DNA of 64,000 nucleotides, taken from contig NZ_JAAMQI010000015.1 of NCBI RefSeq assembly GCF_013523165.1, positions 38,089 through 102,088 on the forward strand, given 5' to 3'. The translations under genes were made by a program, and so were the position numbers. Positions 29,948 to 38,797 of the stretch are shown one piece after another. The notes under the pieces are model-generated. The model saw only the letters and a list, made by a program, of their open reading frames with translations. It ran no database searches and had not been told where the DNA came from. The DNA comes from Pseudomonas entomophila (lineage in GTDB: Bacteria; Pseudomonadota; Gammaproteobacteria; Pseudomonadales; Pseudomonadaceae). Position 1 is the first letter of the stretch; the number at the start of each line of letters is the position of its first letter.

Positions 29948-32602
29948 ATGGCCGATTGGCAATCCCTCGATCCCGAGGCCGCCCGAGAAGCGGAAAAATA
30001 CGAGAATCCCATCCCCAGCCGTGAGCTGATCCTGCAGCACCTCGACGATCGTGGCGAGCCGGCTGCGCGCGAACAACTGGCCGCCGAGTTCGGCCTGCAC
30101 GAAGAAGACGACATCGAGGCCCTGCGTCGCCGCCTGCGCGCCATGGAGCGCGACGGTCAGCTGATCTATACCCGGCGCGGCACCTATGCCCCGGTAGACA
30201 AGCTCGACCTGATCTGCGGCCGCGTGTCGGGCCACCGCGATGGCTTCGGCTTCCTCATCCCCGACGACGGCAGCGAGGACCTGTTCCTCAGCCCGACGCA
30301 GATGCGCCTGGTGTTCGACGGCGACCGTGCGCTGGCACGTGTGTCTGGCGTCGACCGCCGTGGCCGCCGCGAAGGCGCGCTGGTGGAGGTCGTCTCCCGC
30401 GCCCACGAAAGCGTGGTCGGCCGCTATTTCGAAGAGGGCGGTATCGGCTACGTGACGCCGGACAACCCCAAGATCCAGCAGGAAGTGCTGGTCACCGCCG
30501 GCCGCAATGGCGGCGCGCGCGTCGGCCAGTTCGTCGAGATCAAGATCACCCACTGGCCGACCCCGCGCTTCCAGCCTCAGGGCGACGTGGTCGAAGTGAT
30601 CGGCAACTACATGGCGCCGGGCATGGAGATCGACGTGGCGCTGCGCAGCTACGACATCCCCCACGTCTGGCCCGAGGCCGTGGTGAAGGAGGCGCGCAAG
30701 TTCCGCTCCGAAGTCGAGGAGAAGGACAAGGAGCGACGCATCGACCTGCGTCACCTGCCGTTCGTCACCATCGACGGCGAAGACGCGCGCGACTTCGACG
30801 ATGCCGTCTATTGCGAGCCCCTGGGCAAGCTGCGGCTGTTCTCCGGTGGCTGGCGCCTGTATGTCGCCATCGCCGACGTGTCCAGCTACGTCCGCCTCGG
30901 TTCGGCCCTGGACGACGAAGCGCAACAGCGCGGCAACTCGGTGTACTTCCCCGAGCGCGTGGTGCCGATGCTGCCCGAAGAGCTCTCCAACGGCCTGTGC
31001 TCGCTGAACCCGCACGTCGACCGGCTGGCGATGGTCTGCGAGATGACCATCAACAAGTCGGGCCAGATGGTCGACTACCAGTTCTACGAAGCCGTCATCC
31101 ACTCCCATGCACGCCTGACCTACAACAAGGTCAGCAGCATGCTCGAGCACGCCCGTACCCGCGAAGGCAAGGCCCTGCGCGAGGAATACAGCGAGGTGGT
31201 GCCGGACCTCAAGCAGCTCTACGCGTTGTACAAGGTCCTGCTGGCCGCGCGCCAGACTCGCGGTGCGATCGATTTCGAGACCCAGGAAACCCGCATCATC
31301 TTCGGCTCCGAGCGCAAGATCGCGGAAATCCGTCCGACCGTGCGCAACGATGCCCACAAGCTGATCGAGGAATGCATGCTGGCGGCCAACGTGGCCACCG
31401 CCGAATTCCTGAGCAAGCATGCCGTCCCGGCCCTGTACCGGGTGCACGATGGCCCGCCACCGGAGCGCCTCGAGAAGCTGCGCGCCTTCCTGGGGGAGCT
31501 GGGTCTGTCCCTGCACAAGGGCAAGGAACCGTCGCCGAAGGACTACAAGGCCCTGTTGGCGAGCATCGCCGGGCGTCCGGACTTCCACCTGATCCAGACC
31601 GTGATGCTGCGCTCGTTGAGCCAGGCGGTGTACAGCGTCGAGAACAACGGCCACTTCGGCCTGAACTACGACGCCTACACCCACTTCACCTCGCCGATCC
31701 GCCGCTACCCGGACCTGCTGGTGCACCGCGCCATCCGCAGCGTGATCCGCTCCAAGGTCGACACGCCGCACGTCAAGCGCGCGGGCGCCGCGAGCATTCC
31801 CAAGGCGCGTATCTACCCATACGACGAGAAGGCGCTGGAGCAACTGGGCGAGCAGTGCTCGTTGACCGAGCGCCGTGCCGACGAGGCCACGCGCGACGTG
31901 GTCAACTGGCTCAAGTGCGAGTACATGAAGGACCGCGTCGGCGAAACCTTCCCAGGTGTGATTACCGCCGTGACCGGTTTCGGCATCTTCGTCGAGCTGA
32001 CCGACATCTACGTCGAAGGCCTGGTGCACGTCAGCGCGCTGCCCGGTGACTACTACCACTTCGATGCCGTGCACCATCGCCTGTCCGGCGAACGCACGGG
32101 GCGTCACTTCCGCCTGGGCGACACCGTCGACGTCAAGGTCATGCGCGTCGATCTCGACGAGCGCAAGATCGACTTCGAAGTGGCCCAGTCGACGCTCGAC
32201 GCGCCGATCGGCCGCAAGCCGCGCAGTGCCTCGACGGCCAGCGACGGCAAGGACAAGGGCAAGGGCAAGAACGACAAGCCTGCGGCCGCCAAGTCCGGGG
32301 GGCGTGCGCGCAGCGAGGCCGAGGCACCGGCCAAGGCCGAGAAGGCCGCCGACCTCAAGCCCAAGGCCACGCGTGCCCGCAAGGGCGAGGCCGCCGAGGC
32401 CTACTTCCCGGCCCAGGCCGTGCAGCGCAATGCCGAGGTGCGCAAGAGCCGTGAAATGAAGCAGGCCCTGATGAGCGAGGCGCGCAGCGGCAGTGCCGGC
32501 AGCAAGTCGGACAAGTCCGACAAGTCGAGCGGCAAGCCGACCAAGCATCGCAAAGGGCCGTCGAAGTCGGGTTCGTCACGCAAGGGCAAGAGCACCTCAT
32601 GA
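29948..32602 (+). CDS. rnr: Ribonuclease R
   Basis: A processive 3'-5' exoribonuclease that degrades structured RNA and acts in trans-translation and rRNA quality control. The 884 residues contain a winged-helix start (about 20-80), cold-shock domains (about 85-240) and the RNB catalytic domain (about 260-590, with DGEDARDFDDAV). An S1 domain (about 645-730) and a Lys/Ala/Ser-rich tail of about 140 residues follow. The ATG at 29948 (MADWQSLDPEAAREAEKYE) is chosen by family N-terminus. The frame stays open 71 codons upstream without such similarity. rlmB overlaps its stop. Confidence 0.96.
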   Translation: MADWQSLDPEAAREAEKYENPIPSRELILQHLDDRGEPAAREQLAAEFGLHEEDDIEALRRRLRAMERDGQLIYTRRGTYAPVDKLDLICGRVSGHRDGFGFLIPDDGSEDLFLSPTQMRLVFDGDRALARVSGVDRRGRREGALVEVVSRAHESVVGRYFEEGGIGYVTPDNPKIQQEVLVTAGRNGGARVGQFVEIKITHWPTPRFQPQGDVVEVIGNYMAPGMEIDVALRSYDIPHVWPEAVVKEARKFRSEVEEKDKERRIDLRHLPFVTIDGEDARDFDDAVYCEPLGKLRLFSGGWRLYVAIADVSSYVRLGSALDDEAQQRGNSVYFPERVVPMLPEELSNGLCSLNPHVDRLAMVCEMTINKSGQMVDYQFYEAVIHSHARLTYNKVSSMLEHARTREGKALREEYSEVVPDLKQLYALYKVLLAARQTRGAIDFETQETRIIFGSERKIAEIRPTVRNDAHKLIEECMLAANVATAEFLSKHAVPALYRVHDGPPPERLEKLRAFLGELGLSLHKGKEPSPKDYKALLASIAGRPDFHLIQTVMLRSLSQAVYSVENNGHFGLNYDAYTHFTSPIRRYPDLLVHRAIRSVIRSKVDTPHVKRAGAASIPKARIYPYDEKALEQLGEQCSLTERRADEATRDVVNWLKCEYMKDRVGETFPGVITAVTGFGIFVELTDIYVEGLVHVSALPGDYYHFDAVHHRLSGERTGRHFRLGDTVDVKVMRVDLDERKIDFEVAQSTLDAPIGRKPRSASTASDGKDKGKGKNDKPAAAKSGGRARSEAEAPAKAEKAADLKPKATRARKGEAAEAYFPAQAVQRNAEVRKSREMKQALMSEARSGSAGSKSDKSDKSSGKPTKHRKGPSKSGSSRKGKSTS

Positions 32603-33345
32603 GTCAGCTGGAAAAAATCTACGGGGTGCATGCGGTCCAGGCACTGCTCGATCACCATCCCAAGCGGGTCAAGCAGGTCTGGCTGTCCGAAGGGCGCAGC
32701 GAGCCGCGCTTGCAGCGCTTGCTGGAGCTGGCCGCGCAGAACCGTGTGCCGGTCGGTCAGGCCGAGCGACGTGAGCTCGATGCCTGGGTCGAAGGCGTGC
32801 ACCAGGGTGTGGTCGCCGACGTGAGCCCCAGCCAGGTCTGGGGCGAAGCCATGCTCGAGGAGCTGCTCGAGCGCAGCGAGCGGCCGCCGCTGATCCTGGT
32901 GCTCGATGGCGTTACCGATCCGCACAACCTCGGCGCCTGCCTGCGCACCGCCGATGCCGCCGGGGCCACGGCCGTGGTGATCCCCAAGGACAAGTCCGCG
33001 ACCCTGACCGCCGTGGTGCGCAAGGTCGCCTGCGGCGCTGCCGAAGTGATCCCGCTGGTGGCGGTCACCAACCTGGCGCGCACCCTGGAGAAACTCCAGC
33101 AGCGCGGCCTGTGGGTGGTCGGCACGGCCGGCGAGGCCGAGCAGGAGATCTACCAGCAGGACCTCACCGGCCCGCTGGTGATGATCATGGGCGCCGAAGG
33201 CAAGGGCATGCGCCGGTTGACCCGCGAGCACTGCGACTTCCTGGTCAAGCTGCCGATGGCCGGCAGTGTCAGCAGCCTGAACGTCTCGGTGGCCACCGGC
33301 GTCTGTCTGTTCGAAGCGGTGCGCCAGCGTCAGGCCAAGCGCTGA
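32599..33345 (+). CDS. rlmB: 23S rRNA (guanosine-2'-O-)-methyltransferase RlmB
   Basis: Methylates the ribose of G2251 in the peptidyl-transferase P loop. The 248-residue SpoU/SPOUT protein has an N-terminal substrate-binding domain (about 5-80) and a knotted methyltransferase domain. The latter includes NLGACLRTADAAGA, MGAEGKGMRRLT and the knot motif MAGSVSSLNVSVATG. Its ATG overlaps the rnr stop, so translation is probably coupled. Confidence 0.97.
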   Translation: MSQLEKIYGVHAVQALLDHHPKRVKQVWLSEGRSEPRLQRLLELAAQNRVPVGQAERRELDAWVEGVHQGVVADVSPSQVWGEAMLEELLERSERPPLILVLDGVTDPHNLGACLRTADAAGATAVVIPKDKSATLTAVVRKVACGAAEVIPLVAVTNLARTLEKLQQRGLWVVGTAGEAEQEIYQQDLTGPLVMIMGAEGKGMRRLTREHCDFLVKLPMAGSVSSLNVSVATGVCLFEAVRQRQAKR

Positions 33346-33357
33346 CGTCCAGGGTGC

Positions 33358-33380
33358 GAGCAGCCGCCCAGCGGCTGCTC
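33358..33380 (+). terminator. Hairpin after rlmB, weak terminator
   Basis: Perfect stem GAGCAGCCGC-cca-GCGGCTGCTC lies 12 bp past the rlmB stop. It is followed by AAATAATC rather than a T-run, so intrinsic termination may be partial. Confidence 0.55.
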
Positions 33381-33398
33381 AAATAATCACCACTGCGC

Positions 33399-33427
33399 TT
33401 GCGTGCCCGTTCACCCTTCTCTACAAT
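33399..33427 (+). promoter_or_regulatory. Sigma-70 type promoter of the rpsF operon
   Basis: TTGCGT (33399-33404), a 17-bp spacer and TACAAT (33422-33427). Transcription would start near 33434, leaving a leader of about 110 nt before rpsF. Confidence 0.65.
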
Positions 33428-33499
33428 TGCGCCCCTTGCCCGCAGGCAGGTGCGCATGCGCCTTTCTCTTGGCGAGACACACAGTGTCATTCACTCCTT

Positions 33500-33541
33500 G
33501 TCTGACCAGTTCGCTGGCAGACTACAACCCGTAAGGAGCAT
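33500..33541 (+). promoter_or_regulatory. rpsF leader hairpin with UUCG loop, candidate S6:S18 autoregulatory element
   Basis: The leader forms GTCTG-a-CCAG-TTCG-CTGG-CAGAC (33500-33522). It is followed by CCCG at 33528-33531, just before the AAGGAG ribosome binding site of rpsF. Bacterial rpsF leaders often carry a structured S6:S18-binding site with a conserved CCG near the SD. Position and CCG fit, but the fold was not modelled. Confidence 0.4.
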
Positions 33542-33543
33542 TC

Positions 33544-33969
33544 ATGCGTCATTACGAAATCATCTTCCTGGTCCACCCGGACCAGAGCGAGCAAGTCGGC
33601 GGCATGGTTGAGCGCTACACCAAGCTGATCGAAGAAGACGGCGGCAAGATCCACCGTCTGGAAGATTGGGGCCGTCGTCAACTGGCCTACGCGATCAACA
33701 ACGTTCACAAGGCTCACTACGTGATGCTGAACGTCGAGTGCACCGGCAAGGCCCTGGCCGAGCTGGAAGACAACTTCCGCTACAACGATGCCGTGATCCG
33801 TAACCTGATCATCCGTCGCGACGAAGCCGTTACCGGTCAGTCCGAGATGCTGAAGGCCGAAGAGAACCGCAGCGAGCGCCGTGAGCGTCGTGAACGTCCT
33901 GAGCATTCTGAGTCCGCCGATGGCGACGACAGCAATGACAGCGACAACAGCGACAACGCTGACGAGTAA
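33544..33969 (+). CDS. rpsF: Small ribosomal subunit protein bS6
   Basis: Binds with S18 to the central domain of 16S rRNA. 141 residues: a core with [31 protein letters not shown] and [11 protein letters not shown], then an acidic, Ser/Asn-rich tail (about 110-141). The tail is where RimK adds glutamates in other bacteria. AAGGAG precedes the ATG. First gene of rpsF-rpsR-(DUF2232)-rplI. Confidence 0.98.
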   Translation: MRHYEIIFLVHPDQSEQVGGMVERYTKLIEEDGGKIHRLEDWGRRQLAYAINNVHKAHYVMLNVECTGKALAELEDNFRYNDAVIRNLIIRRDEAVTGQSEMLKAEENRSERRERRERPEHSESADGDDSNDSDNSDNADE

Positions 33970-33998
33970 TCCACGGACCTTCTTGAGGAGCCCATTAC

Positions 33999-34229
33999 AT
34001 GGCACGTTTCTTCCGTCGTCGTAAATTCTGCCGCTTCACTGCTGAAGACGTGAAAGAGATCGACTACAAAGATCTCAACACCCTGAAAGCTTACGTATCC
34101 GAAACCGGCAAGATCGTTCCAAGCCGTATCACCGGTACCAAGGCTCGTTATCAGCGTCAGCTGGCTACCGCTATCAAGCGCGCCCGCTTCCTGGCCCTGC
34201 TGGCCTACACCGACAGCCACGGCCGCTGA
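33999..34229 (+). CDS. rpsR: Small ribosomal subunit protein bS18
   Basis: A 76-residue partner of S6 on the platform of the 30S subunit. It has the usual basic N-terminus ([12 protein letters not shown]), the core [22 protein letters not shown] and the C-terminal [15 protein letters not shown] ribosome binding site TTGAGGAG precedes the start. Same operon as rpsF. Confidence 0.98.
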
Positions 34230-34262
34230 GACCGGGTGATCGACAGGTAGCAAGGATAGAGC

Positions 34263-35147
34263 ATGCGAGCGTTGGCTGATTTCATCATGCGCGGTCGTGT
34301 GCAGGCCACCCTGGTGGTGGTCGGTTGTGCGGCGTTGCCGCTGTTGTTCTGGTTGAGTGCCGCCGCGGCGAGCCTGGTGCTGCTGCGGCGCGGTTTCAAG
34401 GATGCCACCTCGGTCATCGCCTGGGCAGTCTTGCCGGGCCTGGCGTGGTGGTTCTTCGGCGAACCCCGCACCTTGATGGTGCTGCTGGGAACGCTGGGGT
34501 TGGCGGCGTGCTTGCGCGCTGGCCAGTCCTGGAACCGGGTGCTGTTGTACAGCGTCGGGCTGGGCCTGGTGTACGGGGTCATCCTGGGTTCGGTGTTCCG
34601 CGAACCGATCGAAGCGTTGGCGCAGGCCCTGGCAAAGGGTTTGCCGCAGATGCTCGGCGGTTTCTACCAGAAACTCTCGGTAGAAGAGCAGGGACGCCTC
34701 GGGGCGATTCTCGTGCCGGTGCTCGTCGGCCTGGTGGCCGCAGCCTTGCAGCTGGTGACCGTGCTGTCCCTGATGCTGGGCCGGTACTGGCAGGCGGCAC
34801 TGTACAACCCGGGTGGTTTCGGCCGCGAGTTCCATGCGGTGCGATTCACCGTGGCGCCGGCGTCGCTGCTGGTGGTCGGCATGCTGTTCGGTCCCAATCT
34901 GGGCCTGGCGATGCTGACCCCGCTGTGCAGCGTGCCGCTCATGCTGGCAGGGGCAGCCCTGTTGCACGGGCTGGTGGCGCAGAAGCGGCTGGCCAGGTTC
35001 TGGCTGATCGGGATGTACGTAACGCTCGTGCTGTTCATGCAACTGACCTATCCGTTGCTCGTGGTTCTAGCCATTGTCGATAGCCTGATTGATTTTCGCG
35101 GTCGCCTGTCACCCAAGGGTGACGATTCCGCGAACGGTGAAGGTTAA
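34263..35147 (+). CDS. DUF2232-type membrane protein between rpsR and rplI
   Basis: A 294-residue hydrophobic protein with about eight membrane segments and a short charged C-terminus ([16 protein letters not shown]). A YybS/DUF2232-like membrane protein is regularly placed between rpsR and rplI in pseudomonads. It lies 33 bp after rpsR and 20 bp before rplI, so it belongs to the ribosomal operon. No function is established and no catalytic motif is visible. Confidence 0.85.
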   Translation: MRALADFIMRGRVQATLVVVGCAALPLLFWLSAAAASLVLLRRGFKDATSVIAWAVLPGLAWWFFGEPRTLMVLLGTLGLAACLRAGQSWNRVLLYSVGLGLVYGVILGSVFREPIEALAQALAKGLPQMLGGFYQKLSVEEQGRLGAILVPVLVGLVAAALQLVTVLSLMLGRYWQAALYNPGGFGREFHAVRFTVAPASLLVVGMLFGPNLGLAMLTPLCSVPLMLAGAALLHGLVAQKRLARFWLIGMYVTLVLFMQLTYPLLVVLAIVDSLIDFRGRLSPKGDDSANGEG

Positions 35148-35167
35148 AAGTTAAGAGGTTTTACCAA

Positions 35168-35614
35168 ATGGAACTGATCCTGCTGGAAAAAGTCGCCAAC
35201 CTGGGCAACCTGGGCGACAAAGTTAAAGTAAAGGCTGGCTACGGCCGTAACTTCCTGCTGCCGTTCGGCAAAGCCGTCGCTGCCAACGCTGCCAACCTGG
35301 CTGCGTTCGAAGAGCGTCGCGCCGAGCTGGAAAAAGCCGCTGCTGACCGTAAAACGTCCGCTGAAACGCGCGCTGCCCAACTGGCCGAGCTGGAAGTCAC
35401 CATCACCGCCACCGCTGGCGATGAAGGCAAGCTGTTCGGTTCGATCGGCACCCACGACATCGCTGACGCCCTGACCGCCTCCGGCGTCGAAGTGGCCAAG
35501 GCTGAAGTGCGTCTGCCGAACGGCACCATCCGTAACGTCGGCGAATACGACGTTGCCGTGCACCTGCACAGCGACGTTGAAGCCACCGTTCGCGTGGTCG
35601 TCGTCGCAGCCTAA
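35168..35614 (+). CDS. rplI: Large ribosomal subunit protein bL9
   Basis: 148 residues. The N-terminal rRNA-binding lobe contains [29 protein letters not shown] long connecting helix and a C-terminal lobe (about 80-148) follow. It is the last gene of the rpsF operon, as a terminator follows at 35660. Confidence 0.98.
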   Translation: MELILLEKVANLGNLGDKVKVKAGYGRNFLLPFGKAVAANAANLAAFEERRAELEKAAADRKTSAETRAAQLAELEVTITATAGDEGKLFGSIGTHDIADALTASGVEVAKAEVRLPNGTIRNVGEYDVAVHLHSDVEATVRVVVVAA

Positions 35615-35659
35615 GCGGTACCGATCGGCTGGTCCCTCGTGGGCTGGCCGGTTAACATC

Positions 35660-35700
35660 GGGCACGGTCCTGCACAGCAGGTCGTGCCCTTTGTGTTTTT
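35660..35700 (+). terminator. Intrinsic terminator between rplI and dnaB
   Basis: Stem GGGCACG with partner CGTGCCC enclosing an inner stem CCTGC/GCAGG, followed by TTTGTGTTTTT. Confidence 0.85.
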
Positions 35701-35724
35701 CATCACCCAGATTTCCCGGTGGAC

Positions 35725-37122
35725 ATGAACGAGATCGCAAACGCCGAACAACTGGACCTGCAGACCGCAGCGCTCAAGGTACCTCCGCATTCCGTCGAGG
35801 CCGAACAGGCCGTGCTCGGCGGCCTGATGCTGGACAACAATGCCTGGGAACGTGTGCTGGACCAGGTCTCGGACGGCGACTTCTATCGGCATGACCACCG
35901 CCTGATCTTCCGCGCGATCCACAAGCTGGTCGACCTGAACCAGCCGTTCGACGTGGTCACGCTGCACGAGCAGCTCGAGAAGGAAGGGGTGTCGTCGCAG
36001 ATCGGTGGCCTGGGCTATCTGGGCGAGCTGGCCAAGAACACCCCGTCGGTGGCCAACATCAAGGCCTACGCGCAGATCATCCGCGAGCGCGCCACGCTGC
36101 GTCAGCTGATCAGCATCAGCACCGACATCGCCGACAATGCCTTCAACCCCCAGGGGCGCAACGCCGAGGAAATCCTCGACGATGCCGAACGGCAGATCTT
36201 CCAGATCGCCGAGGCACGGCCGAAGACCGGCGGCCCGGTCGGCGTCAACGAGCTGTTGACCAAGGCCATCGACCGGATCGACACCCTGTTCAACTCCGAC
36301 AGCGACATCACCGGCATCTCCACCGGTTACACCGACCTGGACGAGAAGACCAGTGGCCTGCAGGCAGCCGACCTGATCATCGTCGCCGGCCGACCCTCGA
36401 TGGGCAAGACCACCTTCGCCATGAACCTGGTGGAGAATGCCGTGCTGCGCAGTGACAAGGCCGTGCTGGTGTTCTCGCTGGAGATGCCAGGCGAATCGCT
36501 GATCATGCGTATGCTCTCGTCGCTGGGCCGCATCGACCAGACCAAGGTGCGTTCCGGCCAGTTGGACGACGACGATTGGCCGCGCCTGACCTCGGCGGTG
36601 AACCTGCTCAACGACCGCAAGCTGTTCATCGACGACACTGCCGGCATCAGCCCTTCGGAGATGCGCGCCCGCACCCGACGCCTGGCCCGTGAGCACGGCG
36701 AGATCGGCATGATCATGGTCGACTACCTGCAGCTGATGCAGATCCCCGGCTCGGCCGGCGACAACCGGACCAACGAGATCTCCGAGATCTCCCGCTCCCT
36801 CAAGGCCCTGGCCAAGGAATTCAACTGCCCGGTCATCGCCCTGTCGCAGCTCAACCGCTCCCTCGAGCAGCGCCCGAACAAGCGCCCGGTCAACTCCGAC
36901 CTGCGTGAGTCCGGCGCCATCGAGCAGGACGCCGACGTGATCATGTTCGTCTACCGTGACGAGGTGTATCACCCGGAGACCGAGCACAAGGGCATCGCCG
37001 AGATCATCATCGGCAAGCAGCGTAACGGCCCGATCGGCTTCGTGCGGCTGGCGTTCATCGGCAAGTACACCCGGTTCGAGAACCTGGCGCCGGGGAGTTA
37101 CAACTTCGATGACGATGAATGA
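35725..37122 (+). CDS. dnaB: Replicative DNA helicase DnaB
   Basis: A hexameric 5'-3' helicase of the replication fork. The 465-residue protein has an N-terminal primase-interacting domain (about 20-120) and a linker. Its RecA-like domain carries Walker A GRPSMGKTTFAMN (near 220-232), Walker B IGMIMVDYLQLM and ARTRRLAREHGE. The start is given at ATG 35725 (MNEIANAEQ); a GTG two codons upstream is also possible. The stop is 73 bp from the 3' end of the convergent ABC exporter gene. Confidence 0.97.
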   Translation: MNEIANAEQLDLQTAALKVPPHSVEAEQAVLGGLMLDNNAWERVLDQVSDGDFYRHDHRLIFRAIHKLVDLNQPFDVVTLHEQLEKEGVSSQIGGLGYLGELAKNTPSVANIKAYAQIIRERATLRQLISISTDIADNAFNPQGRNAEEILDDAERQIFQIAEARPKTGGPVGVNELLTKAIDRIDTLFNSDSDITGISTGYTDLDEKTSGLQAADLIIVAGRPSMGKTTFAMNLVENAVLRSDKAVLVFSLEMPGESLIMRMLSSLGRIDQTKVRSGQLDDDDWPRLTSAVNLLNDRKLFIDDTAGISPSEMRARTRRLAREHGEIGMIMVDYLQLMQIPGSAGDNRTNEISEISRSLKALAKEFNCPVIALSQLNRSLEQRPNKRPVNSDLRESGAIEQDADVIMFVYRDEVYHPETEHKGIAEIIIGKQRNGPIGFVRLAFIGKYTRFENLAPGSYNFDDDE

Positions 37123-37195
37123 CGAGGGCCGACGGTAGCGTGACCTGAGTCATGTTCAGGCCAGCGCGTCCATCGCCTGCGTGGTGTGCGCAAGG

Positions 37196-38797
37196 TCAGG
37201 TCTGGCTGACGATTCGTCCCTCCTGCAATTCGATGACGCGGTCGAAGCGTTCCAAGGCGCTCAGGTCGTGGGTCACGCAAATCAAGCCGCGGCCTTGTAA
37301 CGTGTCGAACAGCACATCCCATGTGCGTGCTGCCGTGTCGGTATCCAGGCCACTGGTGGGTTCATCGAACAGATTGAATTCGCCCGGCCGGTTCAAGAGG
37401 CGGAGCAGTGTCAATCGGCGTGCCTCTCCCCCCGACAAGGAATCTGCTCGAGCGTCCAGTTCGCGTTCATACCACGTCTTGTCCAGCCCCATGCCTTCGA
37501 GCCAGCGTTCGATCTGAGGTCGATCATGGGCCTGCTCCAGCAACACGGAGCGCTGCAAGGGGCCCGGTATGAAGTGGACGTCCTGAGCGCACAGCCGCAT
37601 TCGACAAAAGTGTTCATGGGCCTCGAACGAGGCCAGGCTGCGGCCGTTCAGATACACGTGCTCACGCAAGGGGTGCAGAGTACCTGCCAGGGCCTGAAGC
37701 AATGTCGACTTACCGCATCCACTCGGCCCGATCAAGGCAACGCGTTCGCCTGGCCGAAACACGAGCGCTTCGTCGAGTTGAAGTTGCACGGTGGTGTGGG
37801 TACGCAGTTGGCAGGGCGCAAGACGCAGTCCTGTGTCCGGGCTTGACGAGGCGGTGTCGACGACCGTCGGGCCGAACGCGGGCAGTTGCAGCCAATGTTC
37901 GAGTTTGCGTTTATCCAGCCGGAACTGATCGAGCAGCCGCCAGGCTTCGGCCACTTGCGCAACTCCCGCCAGCAAACCGCTCACCAGCGTGAACAATGCA
38001 ACCAGTTCGCCCAGACTCACCTGGGGTGCGGTCGAGGATTGGTCATGCATGCCCCACATGAGCAAGCCGCCACTGCCCAGGCCGACGTACAAAACGCGCA
38101 GGCCCTGCACCCAGCCCCCGCTGTAGGCCACGCGTGTCGCTGCGTCGGCGTAACCGGCCAGGGTCTGGTTGACCGGTCGCATGGCGGCGTCTTCGGCCCT
38201 TTCGAGTTTGACCATCGAGGCACTGGCAAAGGTATCCACCCATTGTTCGGCGAGTTCGTCCTCACGTGCATTCACGGCCTCGATATGCGGGCGGCGCCAG
38301 CGCACCAGGCGATCATTGACCCACAAGTAGCCCAGGCTGAGGGGTACGAGGCCCAGCAACACCGTGCCGGCGCCCAGGTGAGCGAACAGCATGGCGAGCA
38401 CCAGCGATTCTGCCAACACCGGCCATGCCGAGCCGATCAGGAATCCCAGCCAGCGTTCCTGGGCGGTGATGCCTCTATCCAGCACCTTGACCAAGGTGCC
38501 GCCATGGAGTTGTCCATAAGCCTCGAAGCGTTTGTCCAGCAACGCACGGCACCAGCGGATGGACAGTTGTTTCACGCGCGCTTGGCAAAGCCGGGCCAGG
38601 CTCCAGGTTTGCAAAGGGATCAGCAAGGCGTGTACGACAATGAGGCATAGAAAGACTCCCAGCAGGCGTGGCGTGGAGGCTGACGAAACAGAAAGGCCAT
38701 CGATGATGTCTGCCAGCACCAAGGCAGGAACGACGGTGGCCATTTTCAGGATCAGCGTGGCACCCAGAGCGGCGACCAGGCCGTTAGGCATCCGCAT
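37196..38797 (-). CDS. ABC exporter (fused TMD-NBD) of the YcaO peptide cassette
   Basis: A 533-residue half-transporter. Hydrophobic membrane segments (about 5-35, 45-65, 115-160, 220-285) precede a nucleotide-binding domain with Walker A GPSGCGKST (357-365), signature LSGGE (454-458), Walker B FNLFDE (474-479) and switch His510. It lacks an N-terminal C39 peptidase domain, so it should not itself remove a leader peptide. The start overlaps the ycaO stop by 14 bp, showing tight coupling. Likely role: export of, and possibly immunity to, the modified peptide (inference). It is the last gene of the cassette, and no terminator is obvious after it. Confidence 0.88.
   Translation of the reverse strand: MRMPNGLVAALGATLILKMATVVPALVLADIIDGLSVSSASTPRLLGVFLCLIVVHALLIPLQTWSLARLCQARVKQLSIRWCRALLDKRFEAYGQLHGGTLVKVLDRGITAQERWLGFLIGSAWPVLAESLVLAMLFAHLGAGTVLLGLVPLSLGYLWVNDRLVRWRRPHIEAVNAREDELAEQWVDTFASASMVKLERAEDAAMRPVNQTLAGYADAATRVAYSGGWVQGLRVLYVGLGSGGLLMWGMHDQSSTAPQVSLGELVALFTLVSGLLAGVAQVAEAWRLLDQFRLDKRKLEHWLQLPAFGPTVVDTASSSPDTGLRLAPCQLRTHTTVQLQLDEALVFRPGERVALIGPSGCGKSTLLQALAGTLHPLREHVYLNGRSLASFEAHEHFCRMRLCAQDVHFIPGPLQRSVLLEQAHDRPQIERWLEGMGLDKTWYERELDARADSLSGGEARRLTLLRLLNRPGEFNLFDEPTSGLDTDTAARTWDVLFDTLQGRGLICVTHDLSALERFDRVIELQEGRIVSQT

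Noticed and set aside
29723..32548. Minus-strand open frame of 941 codons opposite rnr
   Set aside because: Antisense shadow; rnr has all RNase R domains and the ATGA coupling to rlmB.
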